Assembly (NCBI RefSeq): GCF_050296195.1
Contig: NZ_JBNKRB010000062.1
DNA: 64,000 nt
From: Gynuella sp050296195
GTDB taxonomy: Bacteria; Pseudomonadota; Gammaproteobacteria; Pseudomonadales; Natronospirillaceae
Reading direction: 5' to 3' (one strand)
The notes below the pieces were generated by a model, which was not told where the DNA came from, ran no database searches, and saw nothing but the letters and a program-made list of their open reading frames with translations. Positions 27,497 through 37,261 of the stretch are shown here, in pieces (position 1 is the first letter of the stretch; every line of letters begins with the position of its first letter). Made by a program: the position numbers and the translations under genes.

Positions 27497-28171
27497 TCAT
27501 GAAATACTTACTTCCAGGGCACGACGTCCTTTCTCTGTAATGTGCCAGCGCATGCCTTTTTTCCCCATCGTTCGTCCAGCCAGATTACGAGCTACCATAA
27601 TATTCAGAGTCTTCACCATAGTGGATTCATCTGTATTGGTTTCATGACACAATCCCGCCAGTGAGCGAAAAATATAACGACCGCTGCCCAGCGTTTTAAG
27701 CACGTTGGCGGTGGTGACGTCGAGCTCATCTTCTGGAGCCAAAGGGCCAAGATTATCATCAACGCCTGATTCCTGTTCTGTTTCGGTTTCGATCAGAGGC
27801 ATCAGGTTATTTTGAATAATGCGTAGATCATGCTGTAAACGCTCGGCACTTTCTTTGGCACTGTGGGCTTCAGACAGAATACGATCCGAGACATTGACAA
27901 TAAAAAAGCGGGATGCAATAGCTGCTATCAGACAGAACCCGGTAAAAATTAATAATCTCGACGGATCTCCCTGGCTCTCCAGGATCAGCTCACTGTTCAC
28001 CAGATCAAGCAACACCGGCACCAGGAATGACGCACCAACCCCCACTACCAGACTTCTAGGCAGACTGGTGGTATCAGGGTCGTGCTGGCCCTGCAGGTAG
28101 AAGTTTACCAACCCACCAAATACACCTGCCAATAACATGACAGCAATGAGAATAAAAATATGATTGGCCAT
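27497..28171 (-). CDS. Three-TM protein with winged-helix tail, YEATS-associated type
   Basis: A 224-residue protein: three transmembrane helices at about 5-27, 40-62 and 73-92, an amphipathic coiled region (95-125), an acidic linker, and a C-terminal winged-helix-like domain (150-224, ending GMRWHITEKGRRALEVS). The N-terminal pattern (AGVFGGLVNFYL, RSLVVGVGASFLVPVLLDL, FCLIAAIASRFFI) resembles the three-TM module annotated as YEATS-associated. That family assignment is from memory. It seems to form a unit with the downstream VWA protein gene: a membrane sensor with a cytosolic DNA- or protein-binding tail next to an exported VWA protein. Confidence 0.75.
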   Translation of the reverse strand: MANHIFILIAVMLLAGVFGGLVNFYLQGQHDPDTTSLPRSLVVGVGASFLVPVLLDLVNSELILESQGDPSRLLIFTGFCLIAAIASRFFIVNVSDRILSEAHSAKESAERLQHDLRIIQNNLMPLIETETEQESGVDDNLGPLAPEDELDVTTANVLKTLGSGRYIFRSLAGLCHETNTDESTMVKTLNIMVARNLAGRTMGKKGMRWHITEKGRRALEVSIS

Positions 28172-28415
28172 AAAAAATGCTCTCCCCGGGGCCTGTTTAA
28201 GTATTTGAGAGCTGCATCATAACCGTTCAACGCCAGGAAGAAATGACAAAAGTCTGATCAACCTTGTCAGGCGTATATTTCTGAGGAGGTATCATCCGTG
28301 ACTTCTCGCGCGGCAGTTATCAAACAGTCTCTACCAAAAGTATCGGCAACTAATCGATTACCATTAGATAGGTATAGCATGTTTACGTGAAGCTACAAAA
28401 AAACACGTAAGGAAT

Positions 28416-28441
28416 TTATGCGGCATTTTTTTGCCGCATAA
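28416..28441 (-). terminator. Hairpin terminator after the small membrane protein gene
   Basis: TTATGCGGCA and TGCCGCATAA form a perfect 10-bp stem around a loop of six A on the minus strand, 17 bp past the stop codon of the gene at 28458. The T-tract that normally follows is short, so termination is likely but not certain. Confidence 0.6.
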
Positions 28442-28457
28442 TAAAATTGAACAGGGA

Positions 28458-28850
28458 TTACTCGGAGGACTGCCCTGCAGAATCAGGCACCTGTAGTTTA
28501 CGACGACTCATACGTATGATCAGGGCTGCCACACCAGCAATGGTGACCAGAATAAAGGCAAGAATAGAAATCTGCATACGCTCCAGCACCAGAGCCAATG
28601 CGTTATCCAACCCTTTATCCAGACCGTCCAGAAAATCAAAGGCAGCCACTAATATCGCTGGCGCTATAAACTGTGCGGGCTCATGACCACGATAAGGGAC
28701 AAAAATGATCACCGCCATCCACCCGAACACAATCCCTTTCAATTCAACTGGTTTGATACCACGCAATATACGTGACGCTGCCAGCATAAACACCAGACCA
28801 GCTGCGATATAAATCAGCCAGGCAACCATATAACTCTGTACATCGATCAT
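28458..28850 (-). CDS. Small integral membrane protein of unknown function
   Basis: A 130-residue protein with three or four predicted transmembrane helices (about 8-27, 42-52/60-75, 95-113) and a basic cytoplasmic tail (RMSRRKLQVPD). I do not recognise a family. It is the last gene of the long minus-strand run that starts at dnaX, 31 bp after ycgN, so it may be co-transcribed with ycgN-ycgL-rnd. Confidence 0.7.
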   Translation of the reverse strand: MIDVQSYMVAWLIYIAAGLVFMLAASRILRGIKPVELKGIVFGWMAVIIFVPYRGHEPAQFIAPAILVAAFDFLDGLDKGLDNALALVLERMQISILAFILVTIAGVAALIIRMSRRKLQVPDSAGQSSE

Positions 28851-28881
28851 AGTCGTTTCTTACATCGCCTTTGTTACAAGT

Positions 28882-29331
28882 TTATTGTTCAACCCATTGG
28901 ATAATGTGTTCCTGCCAGTCATCTTCAGGTACTTCATCATCCTTCACTAATGGCTGACAGGTAACCGCAATACCTGCATCCGCGACACTGTCGGGACGAC
29001 CACTGACCAATGGATGCCAGTCAGGCAATTCTTTCCCCTCAGCAATCAACCGATAACTGCAGGTGGTCGGCAACCAGTGAAACTGTTCAACATCCTCCGG
29101 CTTGAGCCACACGCATTCCGGAACCTTAATATGACGACTCTCATAACAGCTACAGCGACGATCTGCATCAAGATAACGGCATATCACACGGGTATAAAAT
29201 ACCTCTTCAGTTTCGTCATCCAGCAGTTTTTGCAGACAGCAACGGCCACAGCCATCACATAACGATTCCCACTCCTGCTGGTTCATTTGTGCCAGGGTTT
29301 TAGCTTTCCAGAACGGTGTTACAGCTGCCAT
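28882..29331 (-). CDS. ycgN: YcgN family cysteine-cluster protein (UPF0260)
   Basis: A 149-residue protein with the zinc/iron-cluster-like cysteine pattern CDGCGRCCLQKL (26-37), CRYLDADRRCSCYESR (51-66) and a later CVWL and TCSYRL. It belongs to the YkgJ-type cysteine-cluster proteins; the biochemical role is unknown. Its linkage to ycgL and rnd is conserved in gammaproteobacteria, and it follows ycgL by 5 bp. Confidence 0.93.
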   Translation of the reverse strand: MAAVTPFWKAKTLAQMNQQEWESLCDGCGRCCLQKLLDDETEEVFYTRVICRYLDADRRCSCYESRHIKVPECVWLKPEDVEQFHWLPTTCSYRLIAEGKELPDWHPLVSGRPDSVADAGIAVTCQPLVKDDEVPEDDWQEHIIQWVEQ

Positions 29332-29336
29332 GATAA

Positions 29337-29630
29337 TTACAGGCCTTCATACCGATGGGAGGTGTCTTTATAGAGATCCAGCATATAATCATCTCTGGCT
29401 GGGGGCATTTGCAGATAAAACCCCTTTTCTTCGAGTTCAGACAGCACTTTACCAGCATCCACTCTGGCCATTTTCTTGTCTTCCGTCAGCAGCATGTCCA
29501 TCACATGATCCGCACGGCCAAAAATCTGCATCAGGTCATCCGGCACCCGACTGAATTTTTCTGATTTACGGACGTACAAATACATCTCATCTTTGATGGC
29601 TGATTTATAAATACTCACCAGTTGTTTCAT
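29337..29630 (-). CDS. ycgL: YcgL domain protein
   Basis: A 97-residue YcgL-family protein: VSIYKSAIKDEMYLYVRK at the N-terminus, VPDDLMQIFGRADHVMDMLL and GFYLQMPP are the family landmarks. Small alpha/beta protein of unknown function, consistently found between rnd and ycgN. It begins 9 bp after rnd. Confidence 0.94.
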   Translation of the reverse strand: MKQLVSIYKSAIKDEMYLYVRKSEKFSRVPDDLMQIFGRADHVMDMLLTEDKKMARVDAGKVLSELEEKGFYLQMPPARDDYMLDLYKDTSHRYEGL

Positions 29631-29639
29631 TGCGTCTGT

Positions 29640-30797
29640 TTATTCCGTGCTGTTAGTGGCGTTCCACTCGATGGTCAGTATATTCAGGATGTGTTTTCCG
29701 ATAATGTCATACCGCCAACCGGTAAATGCATCCGTCAACTGAAACTCGCCAGTATAGGTACCGCTGCTGACAATGGCTTCCAATTGTTTTTTCCTCGCCA
29801 ATAGCTCCACTGGTAGCTCCAGCTGAACAGCCAGTTCGGCAACAAACTCACGAACCTTTTTCAGCATCATGCCTTCTTCGATCTTCAAAGGTGCAGCAAT
29901 CAACTCCGGATACTCAGAGCGTGGCGTCTGCTCGGCTTTTCTAGCCATGTCCAGAATTGTCTGGCCATAACGTCGGATAAGTCCCGGATATAGACCATGA
30001 ATTCGATTCAACTGATTCAAGCTGTGAGGCTTGGCCGCTGCCAATTCGTATAACACGGCATCCCGCACCAGGCGGGTCCGCGGAATGTCTTTAGCCTGTA
30101 CCAGGCGTTCGCGCCAACTGGCAAGCATTTTCAGAAAGCACAACCGGGCTCCACGAAGCTGCCATGCCTGTCGTATTTTCAGATAATATCTCTCGGGATC
30201 CTGTGGCAAACTCGATTCCACGACCCGATCAGAATCTTCCAATACCCAGTCAAACCTGCCCTGCTCCAGCAACGCGACTTCCTGTATCCGGAAAATCTGA
30301 TGCAGATAGGCAACATCCATGGCCGCATAGTTTTTCTGGTTATCCGTTAATGGTCGCTGCAACCAATCAGAACGGGTTTCATCCTTCGGCAGATCAACTC
30401 CCAGTTCGTATTTCACCAGATTGGCGTAACCGATAGACATTCCCTGCCCTAAGAAAGACGCAGCGATCTGGGTATCAAATACAGAACGGGCTCTGGCATT
30501 GAAACAGCAATGAAAAATTTCTGCATCTTCAGAACAGGCGTGTAGAACCTTCACCACGGCTGGGTTTTCAAGCACTTGTTGAAACGGCAGAAAATCAGTG
30601 ATCTGCAACGGGTCTATCAAATAGCTGTTGCGATCATCGGCGACTTGCAGCAATCCCAGTTTGGGGTAAAACGTCTTGGTGCGGATAAACTCTGTATCGA
30701 TGGAAATAAATGGCAGCAAATTCCAGTACTCGCAACACTCTGCAAATTGCGTGTCACTATCCACCCAAACATATTGATCAGTCATCAATCCATCCAT
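29640..30797 (-). CDS. rnd: Ribonuclease D
   Basis: A 385-residue 3'-5' exoribonuclease that trims tRNA precursors. The DEDD motifs are visible: Exo I FISIDTEFIRTKTFYP (about 31-46), Exo II VLHACSEDAEIF and Exo III NYAAMDVAYL. Two HRDC-type domains follow. The ATG at 30797 overlaps the recR stop as TGATG, which I prefer to the TTG one codon upstream. Coupled to recR upstream and followed by ycgL. Confidence 0.94.
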   Translation of the reverse strand: MDGLMTDQYVWVDSDTQFAECCEYWNLLPFISIDTEFIRTKTFYPKLGLLQVADDRNSYLIDPLQITDFLPFQQVLENPAVVKVLHACSEDAEIFHCCFNARARSVFDTQIAASFLGQGMSIGYANLVKYELGVDLPKDETRSDWLQRPLTDNQKNYAAMDVAYLHQIFRIQEVALLEQGRFDWVLEDSDRVVESSLPQDPERYYLKIRQAWQLRGARLCFLKMLASWRERLVQAKDIPRTRLVRDAVLYELAAAKPHSLNQLNRIHGLYPGLIRRYGQTILDMARKAEQTPRSEYPELIAAPLKIEEGMMLKKVREFVAELAVQLELPVELLARKKQLEAIVSSGTYTGEFQLTDAFTGWRYDIIGKHILNILTIEWNATNSTE

Positions 30798-31396
30798 CAA
30801 ACAACCTTTCTGGACTGTAACGCATGATGCAGGGTATGACCATCAACCTGATCAAGTTCTGCCCCCATCGGAATACCATGAGCGAGCCGGGTGATTTTAA
30901 TCGCGTTATCACCCAGTTTCTGGCGTATATAGTGGGCGGTTGCTTCACCTTCCACGGTTGGGCTGGTCGCCAGTATCAACTCTTCGACCTGTCGCTGCTC
31001 GATCTGTTCAAATAACAAATGCAGCCCTATCTCCTCCGGACCAATACCATCAATAGGAGAAAGATGTCCCATTAGTACGAAGTAAACACCCTCATAAATG
31101 CCAGTACTTTCAATTGCGCTCAGGTTGGCTGGTGTTTCAACCACACAGATTTGTTGCTGGTTCCTCAGCTCATCACTGCATATATGACAAATATCAGCTT
31201 CGCACAGTAATCGGCACTGCTGACAATGGGAAACCCCGGAAAGGGTATTCCGTAACTGATCAGCCAATCGCAGCGCACCATCACGATCACGTTCAAGCAG
31301 ATGCAGCGCCATACGCTGGGCAGACTTCAGACCCACACCTGGTAATACCCGCAGCGCCTGAATCAGTTTTTCGGTAAGAGGACTATAGGTGGCCAT
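30797..31396 (-). CDS. recR: Recombination protein RecR
   Basis: A 199-residue DNA-repair protein acting with RecF and RecO to load RecA at gaps. An N-terminal helix-hairpin-helix (VLPGVGLKSAQRMALHLL), the C4 zinc finger CQQCRLLCEADICHIC at about 57-72, and a C-terminal Toprim domain (ICVVETPANLSAIE, LATSPTVEGEATA) are all present. It overlaps ebfC upstream (TAATG) and rnd downstream (TGATG), a tightly coupled operon. Confidence 0.97.
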   Translation of the reverse strand: MATYSPLTEKLIQALRVLPGVGLKSAQRMALHLLERDRDGALRLADQLRNTLSGVSHCQQCRLLCEADICHICSDELRNQQQICVVETPANLSAIESTGIYEGVYFVLMGHLSPIDGIGPEEIGLHLLFEQIEQRQVEELILATSPTVEGEATAHYIRQKLGDNAIKITRLAHGIPMGAELDQVDGHTLHHALQSRKVV

Positions 31397-31722
31397 TAGA
31401 ACGGAAACTTCATTCCCGGAGGTAGCTGCATTCCCTCAGTCATGGACGACATTTGGTCACGACTGTTCTCTTCTATCTTGCGAACTGCGTCATTGACCGC
31501 AGCAGCCAGCAGATCTTCAATTAATTCCTTATCTTCTGACATCAGGCTCTGGTCCAGTTCAACTTTTTTGACATCGTGACGTCCGGTCATCACCACTTTT
31601 ACCAACCCGGCACCAGCTTCACCTGTCACTTCTGCATTGGCCAGTTCTTCCTGAGCCTTCTGCATTTGCTCCTGCATCTTCTGGGCCTGCTTCATCAGGT
31701 TACCCATATTGCCTTTAAACAT
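31396..31722 (-). CDS. ebfC: Nucleoid-associated protein, YbaB/EbfC family
   Basis: 108 residues from the ATG at 31722, starting MFKGNMGNLMKQAQKMQEQM, the family N-terminus. The frame stays open upstream, but that part has no similarity and reads into dnaX. A small dimeric DNA-binding protein with a glutamine/lysine-rich coiled N-terminal helix. Placement between dnaX and recR is the canonical one. Confidence 0.95.
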   Translation of the reverse strand: MFKGNMGNLMKQAQKMQEQMQKAQEELANAEVTGEAGAGLVKVVMTGRHDVKKVELDQSLMSEDKELIEDLLAAAVNDAVRKIEENSRDQMSSMTEGMQLPPGMKFPF

Positions 31723-31762
31723 AGTAATTCTCCTGAGTCTACGACTTCGTTGACTGTAAATA

Positions 31763-33766
<2,004 letters not shown>

Positions 33767-33902
33767 TAACCGTTTTACCACTGAACAAGTGAGCGCCTAT
33801 GCTAGCCAGTTCAGCTCGAATACGCCAGTCGAAAGTCGGCAAAACTGTCGTAACCAATTGATTTATAAGGTATCAGTAAAAATAAAAATGAAGAAAATTG
33901 GA

Positions 33903-34013
<111 letters not shown>

Positions 34014-34046
34014 AACTGACAGGGGATCCCCTGGCGAAGGTCGCGC

Positions 34047-34075
34047 ATTATGCAGATTTAGCCCGCTGGACGCAA
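34047..34075 (-). promoter_or_regulatory. Probable sigma-70 promoter of the 4.5S RNA
   Basis: On the minus strand TTGCGT and CATAAT are separated by exactly 17 bp and followed by the G+C-rich discriminator GCGCGACC typical of stable-RNA promoters. A 14-bp palindrome (CAGGGGATCCCCTG) follows in the leader at 34020-34033, before the mature RNA. Confidence 0.6.
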
Positions 34076-34337
34076 GTGCTTGATTCGCCTTTTGTTTTTT
34101 TGAACTTCGTGAGTTATTTCAAGAACCTGTGATGGCCTGGGAACTGCCGCTTGCGAACCCCATCACGCTCAATAGACGCGAAGCCATAGCTCCAGCAACA
34201 CAAATGCTTTAACGCCCTCCTGAACGAGGCCCCTCAAAGCGAGAAACAGTCATTTTTTTCGTCCCAAAGGGCATTTAGTTCTACTTGAGTCGCAATGGTA
34301 CGGGATGGAAACCTCTGATCCTCCCAAAAACAATAAA
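34076..34337. other. Intergenic region between 4.5S RNA promoter and GH43 terminator
   Basis: No gene is seen. The stretch has no clear operator, repeat or open frame with a ribosome-binding site. Confidence 0.4.
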
Positions 34338-34367
34338 GCCCCACAGACTCGCCACTGTCTGCAGGGC
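34338..34367 (-). terminator. Rho-independent terminator of the GH43-CBM13 gene
   Basis: On the minus strand GCCCTGCAGAC pairs with GTCTGTGGGGC (two G-U pairs) around AGTGGCGA and is followed by TTTATTGTTTTT. It lies about 40 bp after the stop codon. Confidence 0.8.
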
Positions 34368-34406
34368 ATGCATTTACAGTACTGAATGTTCAGCTACTAC
34401 ACGAAA

Positions 34407-35876
34407 TCAGGGAATCTCCTGCCATTTCTGCACGCTGTATCCGTTGCAACTCCACTGTTTGAGGGAAGCGCCGTTGGCATTGTTCCAGTCGTATACATCA
34501 AGACATTTTTGACTGTTGCGATTCTGCAGCTGGAAATAACCATTGCCGGCATCCACTTTTTTCCACTGCTGGTTGTTACCCCCCCAACAATCCCATTGGT
34601 TAACATTTGCTCCGTCTTCGGCACTCTGACCGTAAACATCAAGACAACGATTACTGTGCATGGCTTTCAATTGAAAGTACTGGGAATCCAGACTTTCATA
34701 CACAAACGCCTGGTTATCAGCACCGTTACATTCTTGCTGCACCAGATCCACGCCATTAGCAGTACCACCATCGACACTGGTATCGATATTGGCACACTTA
34801 CCACTGAACGCCGACTTCAGACTGCTGTATCCGCTGATACCGTTGGCGAAAGGGACACCGAAATTCGGCGTGCCATCGGCGTTCCAGGTAATGACTTTGG
34901 CGCGGGTATGGCGGTTGGGATCATACAGCGGTTCTCCTGAAATATTTTCATAATCACGAGCGTGATAGATCATGATATCGACAGAATCATCCGCTGACCG
35001 GGTAAATGAATTATGACCAGGGCCAAACTGACTGGTAGACGCATTACTGCTAAACACAGGCTCAGGATTCTTGTGCCATGAAGCTGGATTCAACAGGTCT
35101 GCATTCTGGTCTGCGGTCAACAAGCCAAGCTTATAGTTCTTATCCGTTGCACTGGCGGAAAAGGTGACAAAAATGCGTCCGTTTCGTTTCAGGATGGCCG
35201 GCCCTTCATTGACGTTATGACCAATTTTTTCCCAACTGTATTCGGGTGTCGCAATCATAGTCTGAGTGGAGATATCAATTGTCCACGGGTTGATCATACG
35301 GGCAATATACAGGCTGCTGTTTCCGCCAGGAGGAATTTGTGCCCATAGCAGGTATCTTTGATTGTTGTGCACGAAGGTGGTTGAATCCAGTGCAAAAAAG
35401 CGCGACTCATTACCCATGCCGTCAACTTTGAGTTCACCTTTTTCCGTCCAGCTGCCAGTAAGCGGATTAGTCGCAGTATTTTCCAGCACGTAGATTCGAA
35501 TATCCCAAATATCATTTGCTTCCGAAGCCGCGTAGTAGATGTACCATTTACCATCGACCCAGTGCAGCTCAGGTGCCCATACAAAGCCGCTCATCGGTCC
35601 ACTGTCCGGTTGATTCCAGGCAGTAACTTCGGTAGCACTGCTCAATCCCTGAATACTGGATGCTCGCCGCAGAATGATCCGGTCATAGTCTGGAACCGAG
35701 GCAGTGAAATAGTAGTAGCCATCGCTGTGTTTATAAACCCACGGATCAGCCCGTTGCAATATCAGCGGATTGGTGAATGTTTCTGCAAAGGTTGCCGTAG
35801 ATTGCACCGACAACATCAGCCCAAGAAACAGAGTCAATAATATCTTTTCAACCACGCTTGCAAATTTGAGTGTCAT
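34407..35876 (-). CDS. Secreted GH43 arabinanase/arabinofuranosidase with CBM13
   Basis: 489 residues from the ATG at 35876, where a signal peptide (TLKFASVV... to TATFA, cleaved near 31) begins. An open frame reaches further upstream but lacks family similarity. A five-bladed GH43 catalytic domain (about 36-340) has the base in RADPWVY (Asp44), a pKa-modulating Asp in LDSTTF and the general acid Glu in NVNEGPAI. A ricin-B-like CBM13 domain (about 350-489) follows, with three repeats closing in NQAF, NQQWKKV and VQKWQEI. Such pairs release arabinose from arabinan or arabinoxylan side chains outside the cell. The exact linkage specificity cannot be read from the sequence. Confidence 0.9.
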   Translation of the reverse strand: MTLKFASVVEKILLTLFLGLMLSVQSTATFAETFTNPLILQRADPWVYKHSDGYYYFTASVPDYDRIILRRASSIQGLSSATEVTAWNQPDSGPMSGFVWAPELHWVDGKWYIYYAASEANDIWDIRIYVLENTATNPLTGSWTEKGELKVDGMGNESRFFALDSTTFVHNNQRYLLWAQIPPGGNSSLYIARMINPWTIDISTQTMIATPEYSWEKIGHNVNEGPAILKRNGRIFVTFSASATDKNYKLGLLTADQNADLLNPASWHKNPEPVFSSNASTSQFGPGHNSFTRSADDSVDIMIYHARDYENISGEPLYDPNRHTRAKVITWNADGTPNFGVPFANGISGYSSLKSAFSGKCANIDTSVDGGTANGVDLVQQECNGADNQAFVYESLDSQYFQLKAMHSNRCLDVYGQSAEDGANVNQWDCWGGNNQQWKKVDAGNGYFQLQNRNSQKCLDVYDWNNANGASLKQWSCNGYSVQKWQEIP

Positions 35877-36410
35877 AAATTTTCTCACTTGCTTGTCTGA
35901 ATTCACAAAACCTGAAGCGCTATAGGATCTTGGGGTAGCGGATAAATGAAGATGCACACGACAATACATAAACCCACAAATAAAATAATAGGTCTCTGCC
36001 AGGATATCACCCACACCGCTTAAGCCGGACAAAAGTAATACATCAAGATAAAAAACATCAAGATGACAAGACCGGAGAAAAACCCTAAAAATCCATACAG
36101 CACATCAATTTTTTATTGTTGTTATCTTGACTGCCATTTCTGATACCAGATCCAAAAATAGCGGTAATCAAAAGGACAAGATGCTTTATGTATAATCAAG
36201 GCATTCTGACATTAAAACCATGCATCGACAGAATAGCCACTATATACATATTCATAGCACTAAATTGTCAACGGTAGGATAAAAGGCTGACCCGCCCACT
36301 CTCTGTCCGACGAATAAATCTGCATATAGTGAGCATTGCTGTCACAAATACCTTTAATCTCCACTCTCCTGACCTTAAAATCGCCCACCACAGTTCAATC
36401 AGAGTTTTTC
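35877..36410. other. Divergent promoter region of the GH43 gene and queE
   Basis: 534 bp, AT-rich, between divergently oriented genes. An ATCAAGATGACAAGACC/ACATCAAGAT direct near-repeat occurs around 36030-36080, and short open frames have no ribosome-binding sites. No gene is seen. Sugar-responsive control of the GH43 gene could be sited here but I cannot identify an operator. Confidence 0.4.
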
Positions 36411-37061
36411 ATGTACAGCATTAAAGAGATGTTCTACTCACTTCAAGGTGAAGGGGCACATACCGGCCGGCCGGCCATTTTTCTACGTTTTAGCGGCTGC
36501 AACCTTTGGAGCGGCCAGGAAAAGCATCGCAGTGAGGCGATTTGCCAATTCTGCGATACGGATTTTATCGGAACCGATGGCCAGAAGGGTGGCAAGTTCA
36601 AAGACGCCACAACACTGGCCGACACGGTATTGCAGCTCTGGCCAGCAGATCAACAAAACCGTTATATTATCTGCACAGGAGGAGAACCGGCATTACAGCT
36701 GGATACTGAGTTGATTGTGGCACTCAAAGACCTGGGGTTTGAGATTGGCATAGAAACCAATGGCACTCTGCCGCTACCGGAAGGGATTGACTGGATCTGC
36801 GTCAGCCCAAAAGGGCGCTCTACGGTCGTTGTCAAACAATGCCACGAGCTGAAATTGGTCTATCCACAAGCTGATGCCATGCCAGATCGGTTTACGGATA
36901 TCGATGCCGGCGTTCGTTATCTGTCCCCTAAAAACCCATATAACACCGATCACCTTATCATTTCGGAACAGAGTTCGACCCAGGCCTGCATTCAATACTG
37001 CCTGACACATCCGCAATGGCGGTTGTGTCTGCAGACCCATAAAATTTTAAAAATCGACTGA
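36411..37061 (+). CDS. queE: 7-carboxy-7-deazaguanine synthase
   Basis: A radical SAM enzyme of 216 residues converting 6-carboxytetrahydropterin to 7-carboxy-7-deazaguanine in queuosine/preQ0 synthesis. The ATG at 36411 is chosen because MYSIKEMFYSLQGEG is the conserved start. The cluster cysteines are Cys30, Cys45 and Cys48, spaced CX14CX2C, the atypical spacing of QueE. TGGEPALQLD and SPKGRST are further family landmarks. No queC or queD is adjacent, so the pathway is dispersed. Confidence 0.94.
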   Translation: MYSIKEMFYSLQGEGAHTGRPAIFLRFSGCNLWSGQEKHRSEAICQFCDTDFIGTDGQKGGKFKDATTLADTVLQLWPADQQNRYIICTGGEPALQLDTELIVALKDLGFEIGIETNGTLPLPEGIDWICVSPKGRSTVVVKQCHELKLVYPQADAMPDRFTDIDAGVRYLSPKNPYNTDHLIISEQSSTQACIQYCLTHPQWRLCLQTHKILKID

Positions 37062-37091
37062 TTTTCTGATTAGACAGATGAATAGCACGGC

Positions 37092-37122
37092 TATCAAAGA
37101 GATCGTTCTGATCTCTTTGATA
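37092..37122 (+). terminator. Hairpin terminator after queE
   Basis: TATCAAAGAGATC and GATCTCTTTGATA are perfect 13-bp complements around GTTCT, 31 bp after the queE stop. The lack of a T-run makes it a hairpin rather than a classical terminator; it may serve queE. Confidence 0.6.
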
Positions 37123-37261
37123 ATCAGGCCGAGACTCGACAGGCTCATTCGAAATCTTGTTGAACACCATGTGCCTTACAAGCTTTCTGCCAATGCAATT
37201 TCTTCTGAGCACAATTCTGTTAACCCAGTAAAAATATCCTCTCAATGTACAGATGATCGGA

